DNA of 7,395 nt. Origin: Neisseriales bacterium (GTDB lineage: Bacteria; Pseudomonadota; Gammaproteobacteria; Burkholderiales; UBA11063). Below, in pieces: positions 1 through 6,716 of this stretch. The stretch lies in NCBI GenBank assembly GCA_008017145.1, contig SSGY01000125.1, positions 1 to 7,395 on the forward strand, in the 5' to 3' direction. How positions within the stretch are numbered: the first letter of the stretch is position 1; each line of letters starts with the position of its first letter. The position numbers were made by a program, and so were the translations under genes. The notes under the pieces were generated by a model. It searched no databases, was not told where the DNA came from, and saw only the letters and a program-made list of their open reading frames with translations.

Positions 1-1
1 G

Positions 2-82
2 AATTATATCCTATTTTATAATACTAAACGACCACATCAGGCATTAAATTATAAAACTCCGCAAATGATTTATTTTGCGTAA
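2..82 (+). CDS. IS3-family transposase, C-terminal 26 residues (rve/DDE integrase core, partial)
   Basis: Frame 2 from the window edge encodes the classical tail of an IS3 OrfB / integrase-core transposase: FYNTKRPHQALNYKTPQMIY, then FA and a TAA stop. The YNxxRPHQALxxxTPxxxY pattern lies just downstream of the catalytic glutamate of the DDE triad in this family. The triad itself is outside the window, so integrity cannot be judged. The protein would catalyse transposition of its own element. It is too short for automated gene callers. The family call rests on this motif alone but the motif is distinctive; the exact IS group (for example IS150 or IS51-like) is not resolved. Confidence 0.85.
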   Translation, partial: NYILFYNTKRPHQALNYKTPQMIYFA

Positions 83-136
83 AATTTGGGTACTATGGCT
101 AATTGGGAAGACTCTCTTAAAAAATGTGAAAATTGG

Positions 137-159
137 TCTAGACAAATGGGGTCACTTTA
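137..159 (+). repeat. Probable right terminal inverted repeat (IRR) of the IS3-family element
   Basis: The sequence tctagacaaatggggtcact followed by tta lies 55-77 nt after the transposase stop. Read inward from the tip it is TAAAGTGACCCCATTTGTCTAGA, which resembles IS3-family ends with a CCCC run near the tip. The matching left repeat is not in the window, so this is recognition by position and composition only. A TAA at 158-160 closes the frame in which the downstream gene would otherwise be read. Confidence 0.55.
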
Positions 160-160
160 A

Positions 161-2242
161 ATAAACAATACAACCCCACTAGGCGAATATAAATCTCTTC
201 TTACATACGCTGCTCCATCCTCAGGTTTGCGTTCAGGATTGAACCTAACAACAAATAACCAACAATCATTTAGTACAGAATCAACAGTAGTGCTAACTCG
301 TATTCGAGTAGAGTTTTTTAGTAATAATAATTGTAATGCATCAGGTGGTGGATTAATTAAGACAATAGATATGAATGGAGGCGATGGCGTATCATTTCCG
401 TCAGGAACATATACCAGTAGTGGTGTATCAAATTATGCTTTATGTCAAAGATATGATTCAAGTAATGGTTGTACTGCACTTTATGATGCATTTACGGCAA
501 ATACCCAACAGTCGCTACGTTTTACTTATAGCTATGGCGTAGGTAGTGGTGGACCTGGTGATGTAACTGGAAGTTGCATGTCAGGAGGTGAAAGTAGTGG
601 ATATAAAGAAACGATACTTGATTGGTCAGCAAATGGAGGCGTAAGCCAATGGGGGGCCTGTAGTGGAAATAGTTGCGGTTTCTCGCAGTCTTATAATGAG
701 CAATTACCAAGTACTTACACTTCTTATCCGTTAATAAGTATAACCTCATCAACAGCGGCTAGCTGGCAGATAATGATGGGAAGTGCGTATTCAATATCTG
801 CAATAATTACAGATGGCAGTTCAACCTTAACTCCCTTGGTTACGATGAGTTCATATCCAGATTTAAGTATAAGCCCATCAAGTTGTAATTTAGATAGTAG
901 TAATCCATCAACTAGCAGCTGTACTTTTATAATAACTCCTTATAGTGGTACTAGTGATTATTCTTTCTGGAATGCATTAAATGAATCTAATAGTTCAGTA
1001 AACGGAAATAATCCATTAATTATAAGTAATAACAATATATTCTTAAATTTTAGTGCAACAAATAATGCTAGAATAAATGGTAGTGCATCCCCACTCGTTA
1101 TGAGTAATATTAATGGTAGTATTATTACACCGTATATTTACCTACCACAAACAGGTCAAACTCCAATCTTGCCAATAAATCCTGCACCGACAGGATCAGA
1201 TGGTGATATTCATGCCGGAATTCCATGGGCATACGTAAGTAGTGGCAATACAACTCCGAATCCACGCTTTACTGATGATGGTTGTCAGGTTACTGACAAT
1301 TTAACAGGTCTCATCTGGATTAAGGATCCAAGTACAGTCAATAGTGGTAATGCTCTTACTTGGTATGATGCTCTTACTACAGCAGCTTCCGGTACTTGGT
1401 GCGGACAAACTGCTGGTAGCTGGCGGATGCCAAATTTTAATGAGGCAATGAGCTTGCTTAATTTTGCTGTCGTTGATAATTCTACTTGGCTTAATAATCA
1501 GAACTTTAATAATATTTCAAGGCTTGATCACTACTGGATATCAACTACAATAGCGGGTAATAATGCCTATGTATTTACAATGATATTTTCTAGTTCAGTT
1601 TTTGGAACGAATGGCATAGATAAACCTAATCCAATTGGAAAATTATTTCCAGTTCGAGGTACTACGACAACACCTGCATTAGTACCACAAACTGGTCAGA
1701 CTCCAACCTTACCTTATACTGCAACTGCTGGTTCAGATGGTGCTTTGCAGGAGGGAACTGCTTGGCCAAGTCCAAGGTTTACAACAGGTAGCGGTCCTGA
1801 ATCCAATTGTGTAACTGATAAGCTAACCGGTTTAACTTGGGTACGTGATCCGAGCACTATTAATAGTGCAACCAAACTTCCTTGGTCGAGTGCATTGTAT
1901 ATTGTCGGGAGCGGTAATTGGTGTGGTTATTCAGACTGGCGTGTGCCAAATATTAATGAATTTAGAAGTTTGCTAAATTATGCTTATAGCAATTCAAGTG
2001 CTTGGTTAATGTATGGGACTGGTGATTCAACGAGTCCAAATTGTGATGGAGCATGTTTCATTAATATTTCAAATAATCGTTACTGGACTTCTACCACAAA
2101 TCCTTCTAATATTAGTAATGCTTTATGTCTTGACATACAAGGTGGTGGTTACAGTAACTTTCCTAAAGATGGAACTGTAGAGGATTGGGATCCTATTCCT
2201 CGTTATGATTGTGCTGCATGGGCAGTTCGTGGTGGTAGCTAG
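161..2242 (+). CDS. DUF1566 (Lcl C-terminal) tandem-domain secreted-type protein, 5' end missing at the IS junction; probable pseudogene
   Basis: The frame is open from 161, the first codon after the IS end, to the TAG at 2240-2242. A gene caller would start at the TTG at 227 (671 aa), but coding-like residues (NNTTPLGEYKSLL) precede it and no ribosome binding site or signal peptide is present. Counting from the TTG, residues 1-305 are rich in Ser, Asn, Thr and Gly, with scattered cysteines and an Ig-like-looking stretch near 210-285. Residues 347-478 and 517-671 are two DUF1566 copies. Each has the features RF, C, LTGLxW, DPSTxNS, W, RMPN or RVPN, YWxSTT and a terminal VRG. The domain is named after the C-terminus of a Legionella collagen-like adhesin; its role is unclear, often surface or periplasmic. 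Many cysteines and no hydrophobic segment suggest export by a lost signal peptide. Function unknown; expression in this state is doubtful. Confidence 0.75.
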   Translation: MNNTTPLGEYKSLLTYAAPSSGLRSGLNLTTNNQQSFSTESTVVLTRIRVEFFSNNNCNASGGGLIKTIDMNGGDGVSFPSGTYTSSGVSNYALCQRYDSSNGCTALYDAFTANTQQSLRFTYSYGVGSGGPGDVTGSCMSGGESSGYKETILDWSANGGVSQWGACSGNSCGFSQSYNEQLPSTYTSYPLISITSSTAASWQIMMGSAYSISAIITDGSSTLTPLVTMSSYPDLSISPSSCNLDSSNPSTSSCTFIITPYSGTSDYSFWNALNESNSSVNGNNPLIISNNNIFLNFSATNNARINGSASPLVMSNINGSIITPYIYLPQTGQTPILPINPAPTGSDGDIHAGIPWAYVSSGNTTPNPRFTDDGCQVTDNLTGLIWIKDPSTVNSGNALTWYDALTTAASGTWCGQTAGSWRMPNFNEAMSLLNFAVVDNSTWLNNQNFNNISRLDHYWISTTIAGNNAYVFTMIFSSSVFGTNGIDKPNPIGKLFPVRGTTTTPALVPQTGQTPTLPYTATAGSDGALQEGTAWPSPRFTTGSGPESNCVTDKLTGLTWVRDPSTINSATKLPWSSALYIVGSGNWCGYSDWRVPNINEFRSLLNYAYSNSSAWLMYGTGDSTSPNCDGACFINISNNRYWTSTTNPSNISNALCLDIQGGGYSNFPKDGTVEDWDPIPRYDCAAWAVRGGS
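1142..2239 (+). repeat. Intragenic duplication: two linker + DUF1566 units
   Basis: Two units begin with nearly the same linker, LPQTGQTPILP at 1142 and VPQTGQTPTLP at 1682, exactly 540 bp apart. About 25 of the first 30 bases after the first codon match. Each linker continues with GSDG, a W, PxPRF or PSPRF, and then a DUF1566 domain. The protein similarity is clear throughout (LTGLIWIKDPSTVNS against LTGLTWVRDPSTINS), while DNA similarity fades downstream. This indicates an old duplication that diverged under protein-level constraint. Confidence 0.75.
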
Positions 2243-2340
2243 TTGAAATATCCAATATAAAAGCTGGTAATACCTAGATTTTAAATTATTAGATAGCAGT
2301 AACCCAGAAAAAATACAACTTAAATCTAGCTCTTCACACT

Positions 2341-2385
2341 AAAACAAACCAGCCGAAATACTTTGATTTCGGCTGGTTTGTTTTT
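2341..2385. terminator. Bidirectional Rho-independent terminator between convergent genes
   Basis: A stem of 18 perfect pairs (2341-2358 with 2367-2384), plus a possible nineteenth T-A pair, closes a loop of 6-8 nt. It contains the GC-rich core CCAGCCG/CGGCTGG. The + strand ends with a T run (2381-2385) and the - strand with an equivalent T-rich run formed by the A-rich left arm. It sits 98 bp after the DUF1566 gene and 14 bp after the stop of the oppositely oriented GntP permease, so it can serve both. Confidence 0.93.
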
Positions 2386-2399
2386 CAATAGCAGACTTT

Positions 2400-3785
2400 T
2401 TAATATAAACCTGTCGTAAAATAAAAGCCAATTACAAAGAACACTGCTAAAGTCTTGATACAGGTAATTGCAAAGACATCTTTGTAAGCCTGCTTATGGC
2501 TTAGTCCAGTCACTGCAAGAAGGGTAATTACTGCTCCATTATGCGGTAAAGTGTCCATTCCACCTGAAGCCATTGCGGCTATACGATGTAATACATCAAG
2601 TGGAATATTCATGGTATGGGCTAATTCGATAAAATGATTCGACATCGTAGCTAAAGCAATACTTAAACCACCAGATGCTGAACCAGTAATTCCGGCTAAG
2701 GTAGTAACTGTAATTGCTTCATTAATAAGAGGGTTAGGGATATGTTGCAATCCTGCAGCTACGACCATAAACCCTGGCATAGCAGCAATTACACCACCAA
2801 AACCATATTCAGAAGCAGTATTTAATGATGCAAGTAACGCACCAGATACAGCCGCTTTACTACCATCCGCAAAGTGACGCATTACAGGACGAAAAGCAAA
2901 AATTATTACACATAAAATACCTAAGATTAAAGCAGCTTCAACTGCCCAAATTGCAGTTAATTTACTCACATCAACCGTGACACTTTTATCACCAAGTGCA
3001 AAAATAAATTCTTTACCATAGCTTAATGGAATCATACGGGTAAAAATTAGGTTACCAATACCGACTACGAATAATGGTAAAACCGCAATTAGTGGATTAG
3101 CTAGTTTTCCATGCTCAAAATTAGCTGGTTCATTCAGTAGATTTGTTCCATATCCTTCTTTATTTTTAAGTGCTTTTTTGCGACAGTATTCCAGATACGT
3201 AATCCCAACGATTAATATAAATAAGCTTCCAACAATTCCTAAAATTGGTGCTGACCAAGTGTTAGTCTGAAAAAATGTGCTGGGAATTATGTTTTGGATT
3301 TGTGGAGTGCCAGGCATTGAGTCCATTGTAAAGCTAAATGCACCTAATGCAATCGTTCCGGGGATCAGACGTTTTGGTATGTCACCTGCACGAAATAATT
3401 CTGCTGCAAATGGATAAACTGCAAACACTACTACAAATAATGATACTCCGCCATAGGTTAATACGGCACAAACCAGTACGATTGCTAAAATAGCTCTTTG
3501 TCGTCCAATCAGTTTAATCACTGCTGCGACAATTGATTTGGAGAATCCTGAGAGCTCAATTACTTTACCAAAAATAGCACCGAGCATAAATACTGGAAAG
3601 TATAACTTGATGAAATCAACCATCTTTACCATAAAGACTTGAGAGAACATTGGTGCAACTAAACGTGGATCAGTTAAAAATACTGCAAGCAGGGCAGCAA
3701 TCGGAGCAAAGAGAATTACACTGTGACCTTTATATGCCACATACATTAAAAATGCTAGTGCTAAAATTACAATTAAGACACTCAT
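2400..3785 (-). CDS. GntP-family permease (gluconate:H+ symporter family), probably for a short hydroxy- or keto-carboxylate
   Basis: An inner-membrane proton symporter of 461 aa, full length for the GntP family (COG2610), with roughly 11-13 hydrophobic segments spread over the protein. A hydrophilic stretch at 200-228 (EYCRKKALKNKEGYG) is a cytoplasmic loop candidate. Recognisable family stretches are TYGGVSLFVVVF (110-121), PGTPQIQN (158-165), EYGFGGVI (326-333), GITGSASGGLSIAL (365-378) and ASGGMDTLPHNGAVITLL (406-423). From memory, the last motif and PGTPQIQN resemble GntP members annotated as D-beta-hydroxybutyrate permeases more than E. coli GntP or GntT; the substrate is not fixed by sequence. 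The ATG at 3783-3785 is supported by AAGAAGG (3794-3800) 8 nt upstream. It has its own promoter and shares the terminator at 2341-2385. No dehydrogenase or CoA-transferase lies beside it to name the substrate. Confidence 0.9.
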   Translation of the reverse strand: MSVLIVILALAFLMYVAYKGHSVILFAPIAALLAVFLTDPRLVAPMFSQVFMVKMVDFIKLYFPVFMLGAIFGKVIELSGFSKSIVAAVIKLIGRQRAILAIVLVCAVLTYGGVSLFVVVFAVYPFAAELFRAGDIPKRLIPGTIALGAFSFTMDSMPGTPQIQNIIPSTFFQTNTWSAPILGIVGSLFILIVGITYLEYCRKKALKNKEGYGTNLLNEPANFEHGKLANPLIAVLPLFVVGIGNLIFTRMIPLSYGKEFIFALGDKSVTVDVSKLTAIWAVEAALILGILCVIIFAFRPVMRHFADGSKAAVSGALLASLNTASEYGFGGVIAAMPGFMVVAAGLQHIPNPLINEAITVTTLAGITGSASGGLSIALATMSNHFIELAHTMNIPLDVLHRIAAMASGGMDTLPHNGAVITLLAVTGLSHKQAYKDVFAITCIKTLAVFFVIGFYFTTGLY

Positions 3786-3823
3786 TTGCTTTACCTTCTT
3801 AAAATGTTTGAGTTTAGTCTTTT

Positions 3824-3832
3824 ATTATAGCA
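3824..3832 (-). promoter_or_regulatory. Extended -10 promoter of the GntP permease gene
   Basis: The - strand reads TGCTATAAT, a perfect TATAAT box with the TGn extension, placing transcription start near 3817 and giving a leader of about 32 nt before the ATG. No good -35 box lies 16-18 bp upstream, as is normal for extended -10 promoters. A 10-bp perfect palindrome TGCAATTGCA at 3865-3874 lies around -48 to -57 and could be a regulator site. Confidence 0.6.
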
Positions 3833-3897
3833 GCTTAATCTGGATGTTTTATAGCTTTAAATGTTGCAATTGCACAGTTCGTAGAATTAAGTGTGAT

Positions 3898-3930
3898 AGT
3901 ATGTGCCGCGAATTTAGCACAACACATACT
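3898..3930 (-). other. Hairpin in the malX 3' untranslated region (terminator-like, no U-tract)
   Basis: The arms AGTATGTG and CACATACT are perfect inverted repeats. In RNA read from the - strand, five further inner pairs form (UUGUG with CGCGG, three of them G-U), giving a 13-pair stem with a 7-nt loop (CUAAAUU). In the + strand RNA those three inner positions would be C-A mismatches, so the full structure belongs to the malX-sense transcript. It begins 20 nt after the malX stop. No U-run follows, so it is not a standard intrinsic terminator; an mRNA-stabilising or Rho-associated 3' hairpin, or an operator built on the 8-bp repeats, are the alternatives. Confidence 0.5.
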
Positions 3931-3950
3931 GATATGAAATTGTGGGTTGA

Positions 3951-5513
3951 TTATAGTAGTTTTTCAACTTCAGCTTTAACTAGATGAACTTGAACACCAT
4001 AGACTATTTGCAAATTAGCCGCATCAAGCTTGATAATACCTAGCGAACCAGTTGTTTTGATTTTATCTTCATTAATTAAGCTCATATCTTTCACTACTAT
4101 TCTGAGTCGAGTAATACAATTATCTAGAGATAGAATATTTTCACGACCACCAAGTGCGGCGACGATGGTCTGAGCTCGTTCATTCTTTGTTAGAATGATT
4201 GGGGTTGCTGCGCTTGAAGCCTCGCTACTTTGACTATCTTCTTGCCGCCCAGGAGTATGGAGATTAAATTTAAGGATTGCAAATTTGAAGGTAAAGTAAT
4301 ACAATGCAAACCAGACCAAGCCTAATGGTAGTATCAAATACCATTTAGTTTTTGTACCTTGCAAAATCCCAAAAACTACCAAATCGATTAAATTACCATC
4401 AGTATTACCAATGGTTACATGTAATAATGAGACAGCAAGGAAACCTAAACCGGTGTAAATTGCATGAATAAGATATATGTATGGCGCAGTAAATAAGAAA
4501 AGAAACTCTAGTGGTTCGGTTATTCCGGCAATCACGCAGGCAATTACACCACTAATTAACACGCCTTTGATTTGTGGGCGATTTTCAGGTTTGGCACAAT
4601 GATAAATAGCTAAAGCTGCACCCGGCAAACCAAATAAGAACGTCGGCATTTTACCTTGCGATAAAAACTGTGTAGCCTGTGGATTAAAATTTTGCGTAAG
4701 TGGATCTGCTAATTGAGCATAGAAGATATTGAGCGCACCATAAACCTGATGTCCATTGACCAGCATTTCACCGCCAGCTGGTGTAAAACGAATTAGTGCC
4801 ACTAAAATATGATGTAAACCAAATGGAAGTAACAAGCGTTCACCAGTCCCAAATAAGAATGGTGCAAAAACTCCAGTGGCGACCAATGATTGACCCGCGC
4901 TATTGATTAGATGTGCAACAAACGGCCAACTAAGCGGCAGAACTAGCCCGACTAAACTCATTACGACGGTAGTAATAATTGGAACGAAGCGCGCGCCTGA
5001 GAAAAATGATAATGCATCGGGTAATTGAATATTATAAAAACGTTGATGAAGTTTGGCAACAATTATCCCTGAAATAATCCCGCCCAACACACCCATGTCG
5101 ATGCTTTGGATACCGAAGACGATAGTTTGACCATTATTAACTAAATCACCACTGATTGCTAACATTCCAAGCTTGGTTAACATGAAATTAGCTGCGCTGT
5201 GCATGATATAGAAACCAACAAATCCAGCAAAACCAGCCACACCTTTTTCGGCTTTAACTAATGCAATTGGAATTGCGATCGCAAATAGTGCTGGTAAGTT
5301 TTGAAAGCCAAAAGCACCAATCGTTGTCATGTAATTGGCAATAAAGCTAACGATAGGATTTTTTAGCCATGGTAATAGCTGCACTAGCTGTGGTGTGGTT
5401 AACGCCGAACCAATTCCGAGCAACATACCCAAAGCTGATAACAGGGCAACTGGCAGCATAAATGCTTTACCTAAATTTTGAAAGAAATCCATTGAGATAA
5501 ATTTACGCATCAT
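3951..5513 (-). CDS. malX: MalX-type PTS permease, EIICB (maltose/glucose-type)
   Basis: An inner-membrane sugar permease that phosphorylates its substrate during uptake, 520 aa against about 530 for E. coli MalX. The order is EIIC (about 8-415), a Ser/Glu/Ala-rich linker (423-442) and EIIB (about 446-520). EIIC carries MalX-like stretches: GKAFMLPVALLS (15-26), GVAGFAGFVGF (91-101), FGTGERLLLPFGLHHILVAL (221-240), SQGKMP (285-290), TEPLEFLFLF (332-341) and IGNTDGN (368-374). The phosphocysteine of EIIB is C466 in LDNCITRLR. No EIIA domain is present, so it must borrow an EIIA of the EIIA-Glc (Crr) type, as E. coli MalX is thought to do. Its start overlaps the stop of the upstream PLP gene. 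E. coli MalX can carry glucose and maltose weakly and its true substrate is unsettled; the same uncertainty applies here. Similarity to MalX is clearly greater than to PtsG or NagE. Confidence 0.9.
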   Translation of the reverse strand: MMRKFISMDFFQNLGKAFMLPVALLSALGMLLGIGSALTTPQLVQLLPWLKNPIVSFIANYMTTIGAFGFQNLPALFAIAIPIALVKAEKGVAGFAGFVGFYIMHSAANFMLTKLGMLAISGDLVNNGQTIVFGIQSIDMGVLGGIISGIIVAKLHQRFYNIQLPDALSFFSGARFVPIITTVVMSLVGLVLPLSWPFVAHLINSAGQSLVATGVFAPFLFGTGERLLLPFGLHHILVALIRFTPAGGEMLVNGHQVYGALNIFYAQLADPLTQNFNPQATQFLSQGKMPTFLFGLPGAALAIYHCAKPENRPQIKGVLISGVIACVIAGITEPLEFLFLFTAPYIYLIHAIYTGLGFLAVSLLHVTIGNTDGNLIDLVVFGILQGTKTKWYLILPLGLVWFALYYFTFKFAILKFNLHTPGRQEDSQSSEASSAATPIILTKNERAQTIVAALGGRENILSLDNCITRLRIVVKDMSLINEDKIKTTGSLGIIKLDAANLQIVYGVQVHLVKAEVEKLL

Positions 5514-5522
5514 CTGTTCCTA
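5503..5522 (-). promoter_or_regulatory. Overlapping stop/start and ribosome binding site of malX
   Basis: The - strand reads TAGGAACAGATGATGCGTAA. The AGGA box (5518-5521) is 4 nt from the first ATG (5511-5513) and 7 nt from the second (5508-5510), so the second is the better-spaced start. Both lie before the TAA (5503-5505) of the PLP enzyme, giving an overlap of 11 or 8 nt. This arrangement is typical of translational coupling. Confidence 0.75.
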
Positions 5523-6672
5523 TCTGATTTAATGCTTGTTCTAAATCCTGAATAATTGTTTTGGCATCAAGAAGCCCGAGTGAAAGACGAATAATTACCT
5601 CATCACTGACTGCTTTACGGAGCTCATTAATATCTTTTACCATTACTAAACTTTCAAATCCACCCCAGCTAACTGCGATATTAAATGTTTCTAATCTATT
5701 GATAAAATTACGAATTTGCTTAGTCTTATTGCTTGCGAGCTTAATTGAAAATAATCCGGCATAACCACTGGTTTGTTTTTGGTAGATGTTTTTTTGTTCA
5801 CCACAATAACTAAGAGGGTGGTAAATGGTTTTAATTTGTGGATGTTCACTCAAATAATCAATAACCTGAGTAGTGGTTTGCGCCAGAGCTTCTAAACGTA
5901 AGGGGAGAGTCCGTAATCCACGCAAGAGTAAAAATGCATCATTAGGACTCAATACCGAACCAGATAATTTGTAACCATATTTATCAATATTTGTCATAAG
6001 CTGCTGCGAAGTAACTACCGCACCAGCAATAATATCACTATGTCCGCCCGTATATTTAGAAAGTGAATATACTGCGATATCGATTCCGAGCGTTAATGGT
6101 TTTTGAAGAAGAGGCGTTAAACATGTATTATCAATAATAGTGATAATCTCTCGTGCTTTGGCAAATTGTGCTAGTTCGCGCAAATCAATAGTTTCAAAAG
6201 TCATAGTTGCTGGTGACTCGGTGTAAATGACTTTAGTATTTGCTTTGACTAACTGCTCTAGCTGGCTAATTTCTTCAACTGCGACCACCTCAAAACTAAC
6301 CCCATAGCGTTCCATGAAATTTAGATAATCTAAGGTTGGACCATAAACGTTATTTAAGACTAATACATGATCACCTTTTTTCAATATCGAGAATAAGGCC
6401 GCTGAAATAGCACCCATTCCAGATGAAAATACCCGACATTGTTCTGCCTGATCTAATGCAGCTAACTTTTGTTCCAAAATTTTACAAGTTGGATTATTAC
6501 CACGTGTATAACAATAGGCTTGATTTAATTTGTCTTTATAGTCGATATAATCTTCGATAGTATTAAAGCTAAAAATTGAACTTTGAAAAATTGGTGGATT
6601 TACTGCAGAAAATGAATGTTCATTATCGCTTAGACAAATTAGCTTGTCCTGTTCACTAATTCTTTGTTGCAT
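5503..6672 (-). CDS. Cystathionine beta-lyase-type PLP enzyme (Cys/Met metabolism PLP family)
   Basis: A cytosolic fold-type I PLP enzyme of 389 aa, normal length for the family (PF01053). It should cleave the C-S bond of cystathionine or related cysteine S-conjugates to a thiol, pyruvate and ammonia. Visible features are Y55-R57 in YTRGNNPT, which contacts the phosphate of the neighbouring subunit; SSGMGA (83-88); Y110, which stacks on the cofactor; ESPA (152-155); D181 in IDNT, which binds the pyridine nitrogen; the PLP lysine K206 in SLSKYTGGHSD; and R362 in RLSLG, which binds the substrate carboxylate. SWGGFESL (335-342), with W336 matching the Trp typical of E. coli-type MetC, favours beta-lyase over cystathionine gamma-synthase. 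The ATG is preceded by AAGGA 7 nt upstream. It lies between the patatin and malX genes and is coupled to malX, the place malY occupies in E. coli, although it is not of the MalY/PatB family. A gamma-lyase or broader C-S lyase activity cannot be excluded. Confidence 0.9.
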   Translation of the reverse strand: MQQRISEQDKLICLSDNEHSFSAVNPPIFQSSIFSFNTIEDYIDYKDKLNQAYCYTRGNNPTCKILEQKLAALDQAEQCRVFSSGMGAISAALFSILKKGDHVLVLNNVYGPTLDYLNFMERYGVSFEVVAVEEISQLEQLVKANTKVIYTESPATMTFETIDLRELAQFAKAREIITIIDNTCLTPLLQKPLTLGIDIAVYSLSKYTGGHSDIIAGAVVTSQQLMTNIDKYGYKLSGSVLSPNDAFLLLRGLRTLPLRLEALAQTTTQVIDYLSEHPQIKTIYHPLSYCGEQKNIYQKQTSGYAGLFSIKLASNKTKQIRNFINRLETFNIAVSWGGFESLVMVKDINELRKAVSDEVIIRLSLGLLDAKTIIQDLEQALNQIGTDDA

Positions 6673-6679
6673 GCTCGTA

Positions 6680-6684
6680 TCCTT
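6680..6684 (-). promoter_or_regulatory. Ribosome binding site of the PLP enzyme gene
   Basis: AAGGA on the - strand ends 7 nt before the ATG at 6670-6672. It confirms that start. The 44-bp gap to the patatin gene holds no terminator hairpin, which supports co-transcription. Confidence 0.75.
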
Positions 6685-6716
6685 ATTTGTTAGGGTGGAT
6701 TTTGCTCTACTGTGGT

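Larger units (their letters stand above)
1..159 (+). mobile_element. Right end of an IS3-family insertion sequence (partial)
   Basis: The segment holds the 3' end of an IS3-type transposase (stop at 80-82), about 50 nt of non-coding DNA, and a terminal-repeat-like sequence. On the reverse strand the outer end reads TAAAGTGACCCCATTTGTC, close to the GTGACCCC-type tips common in the IS3 family. The left end and the rest of the element lie outside the window, so its length and target duplication cannot be seen. The outermost bases do not give the usual CA, so the exact tip is uncertain by several bases (154-160). Coding sequence of an unrelated gene begins directly beyond it. Confidence 0.65.

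Noticed and set aside
75..96. Outward promoter from the IS end (TTGCGT and TACTAT)
   Set aside because: The spacing is only 10 bp and the -10 has two mismatches, so it is unlikely to drive the DUF1566 gene.
95..160. A 21-codon ATG frame (MANWEDSLKKCENWS and on) between the transposase and the DUF1566 gene
   Set aside because: It lies in the non-coding end of the insertion sequence, ends inside the terminal repeat, and has no ribosome binding site.
522..752. 76-codon open frame on the - strand
   Set aside because: It lies wholly inside the DUF1566 gene and its low-complexity product has no recognisable feature; it is a shadow frame.
1142..1156. LPQTG resembling a sortase sorting signal
   Set aside because: It is in the middle of the protein, with no following hydrophobic segment or basic tail; it is part of a repeated linker (VPQTG in the second copy).
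2274..2329. Inverted repeat CTAGATTT / AAATCTAG
   Set aside because: The arms are short, AT-rich and 39 bp apart; no T-run follows and a far stronger terminator lies just downstream.
2342..2383. Terminator stem as a pair of DNA uptake sequences
   Set aside because: The core AACCAGCCGAAA does not match the known Neisseriaceae or Pasteurellaceae uptake words and I see no other copy in the window; a genome-wide count would settle it.
3892..3907. TGTGA half-site resembling a CRP operator
   Set aside because: The second half (TCACA) is absent at the right spacing, so only half of the consensus is met.
5561..5764. 67-codon open frame on the + strand
   Set aside because: It is antisense to the well-supported PLP enzyme gene and shows no protein-like signal.
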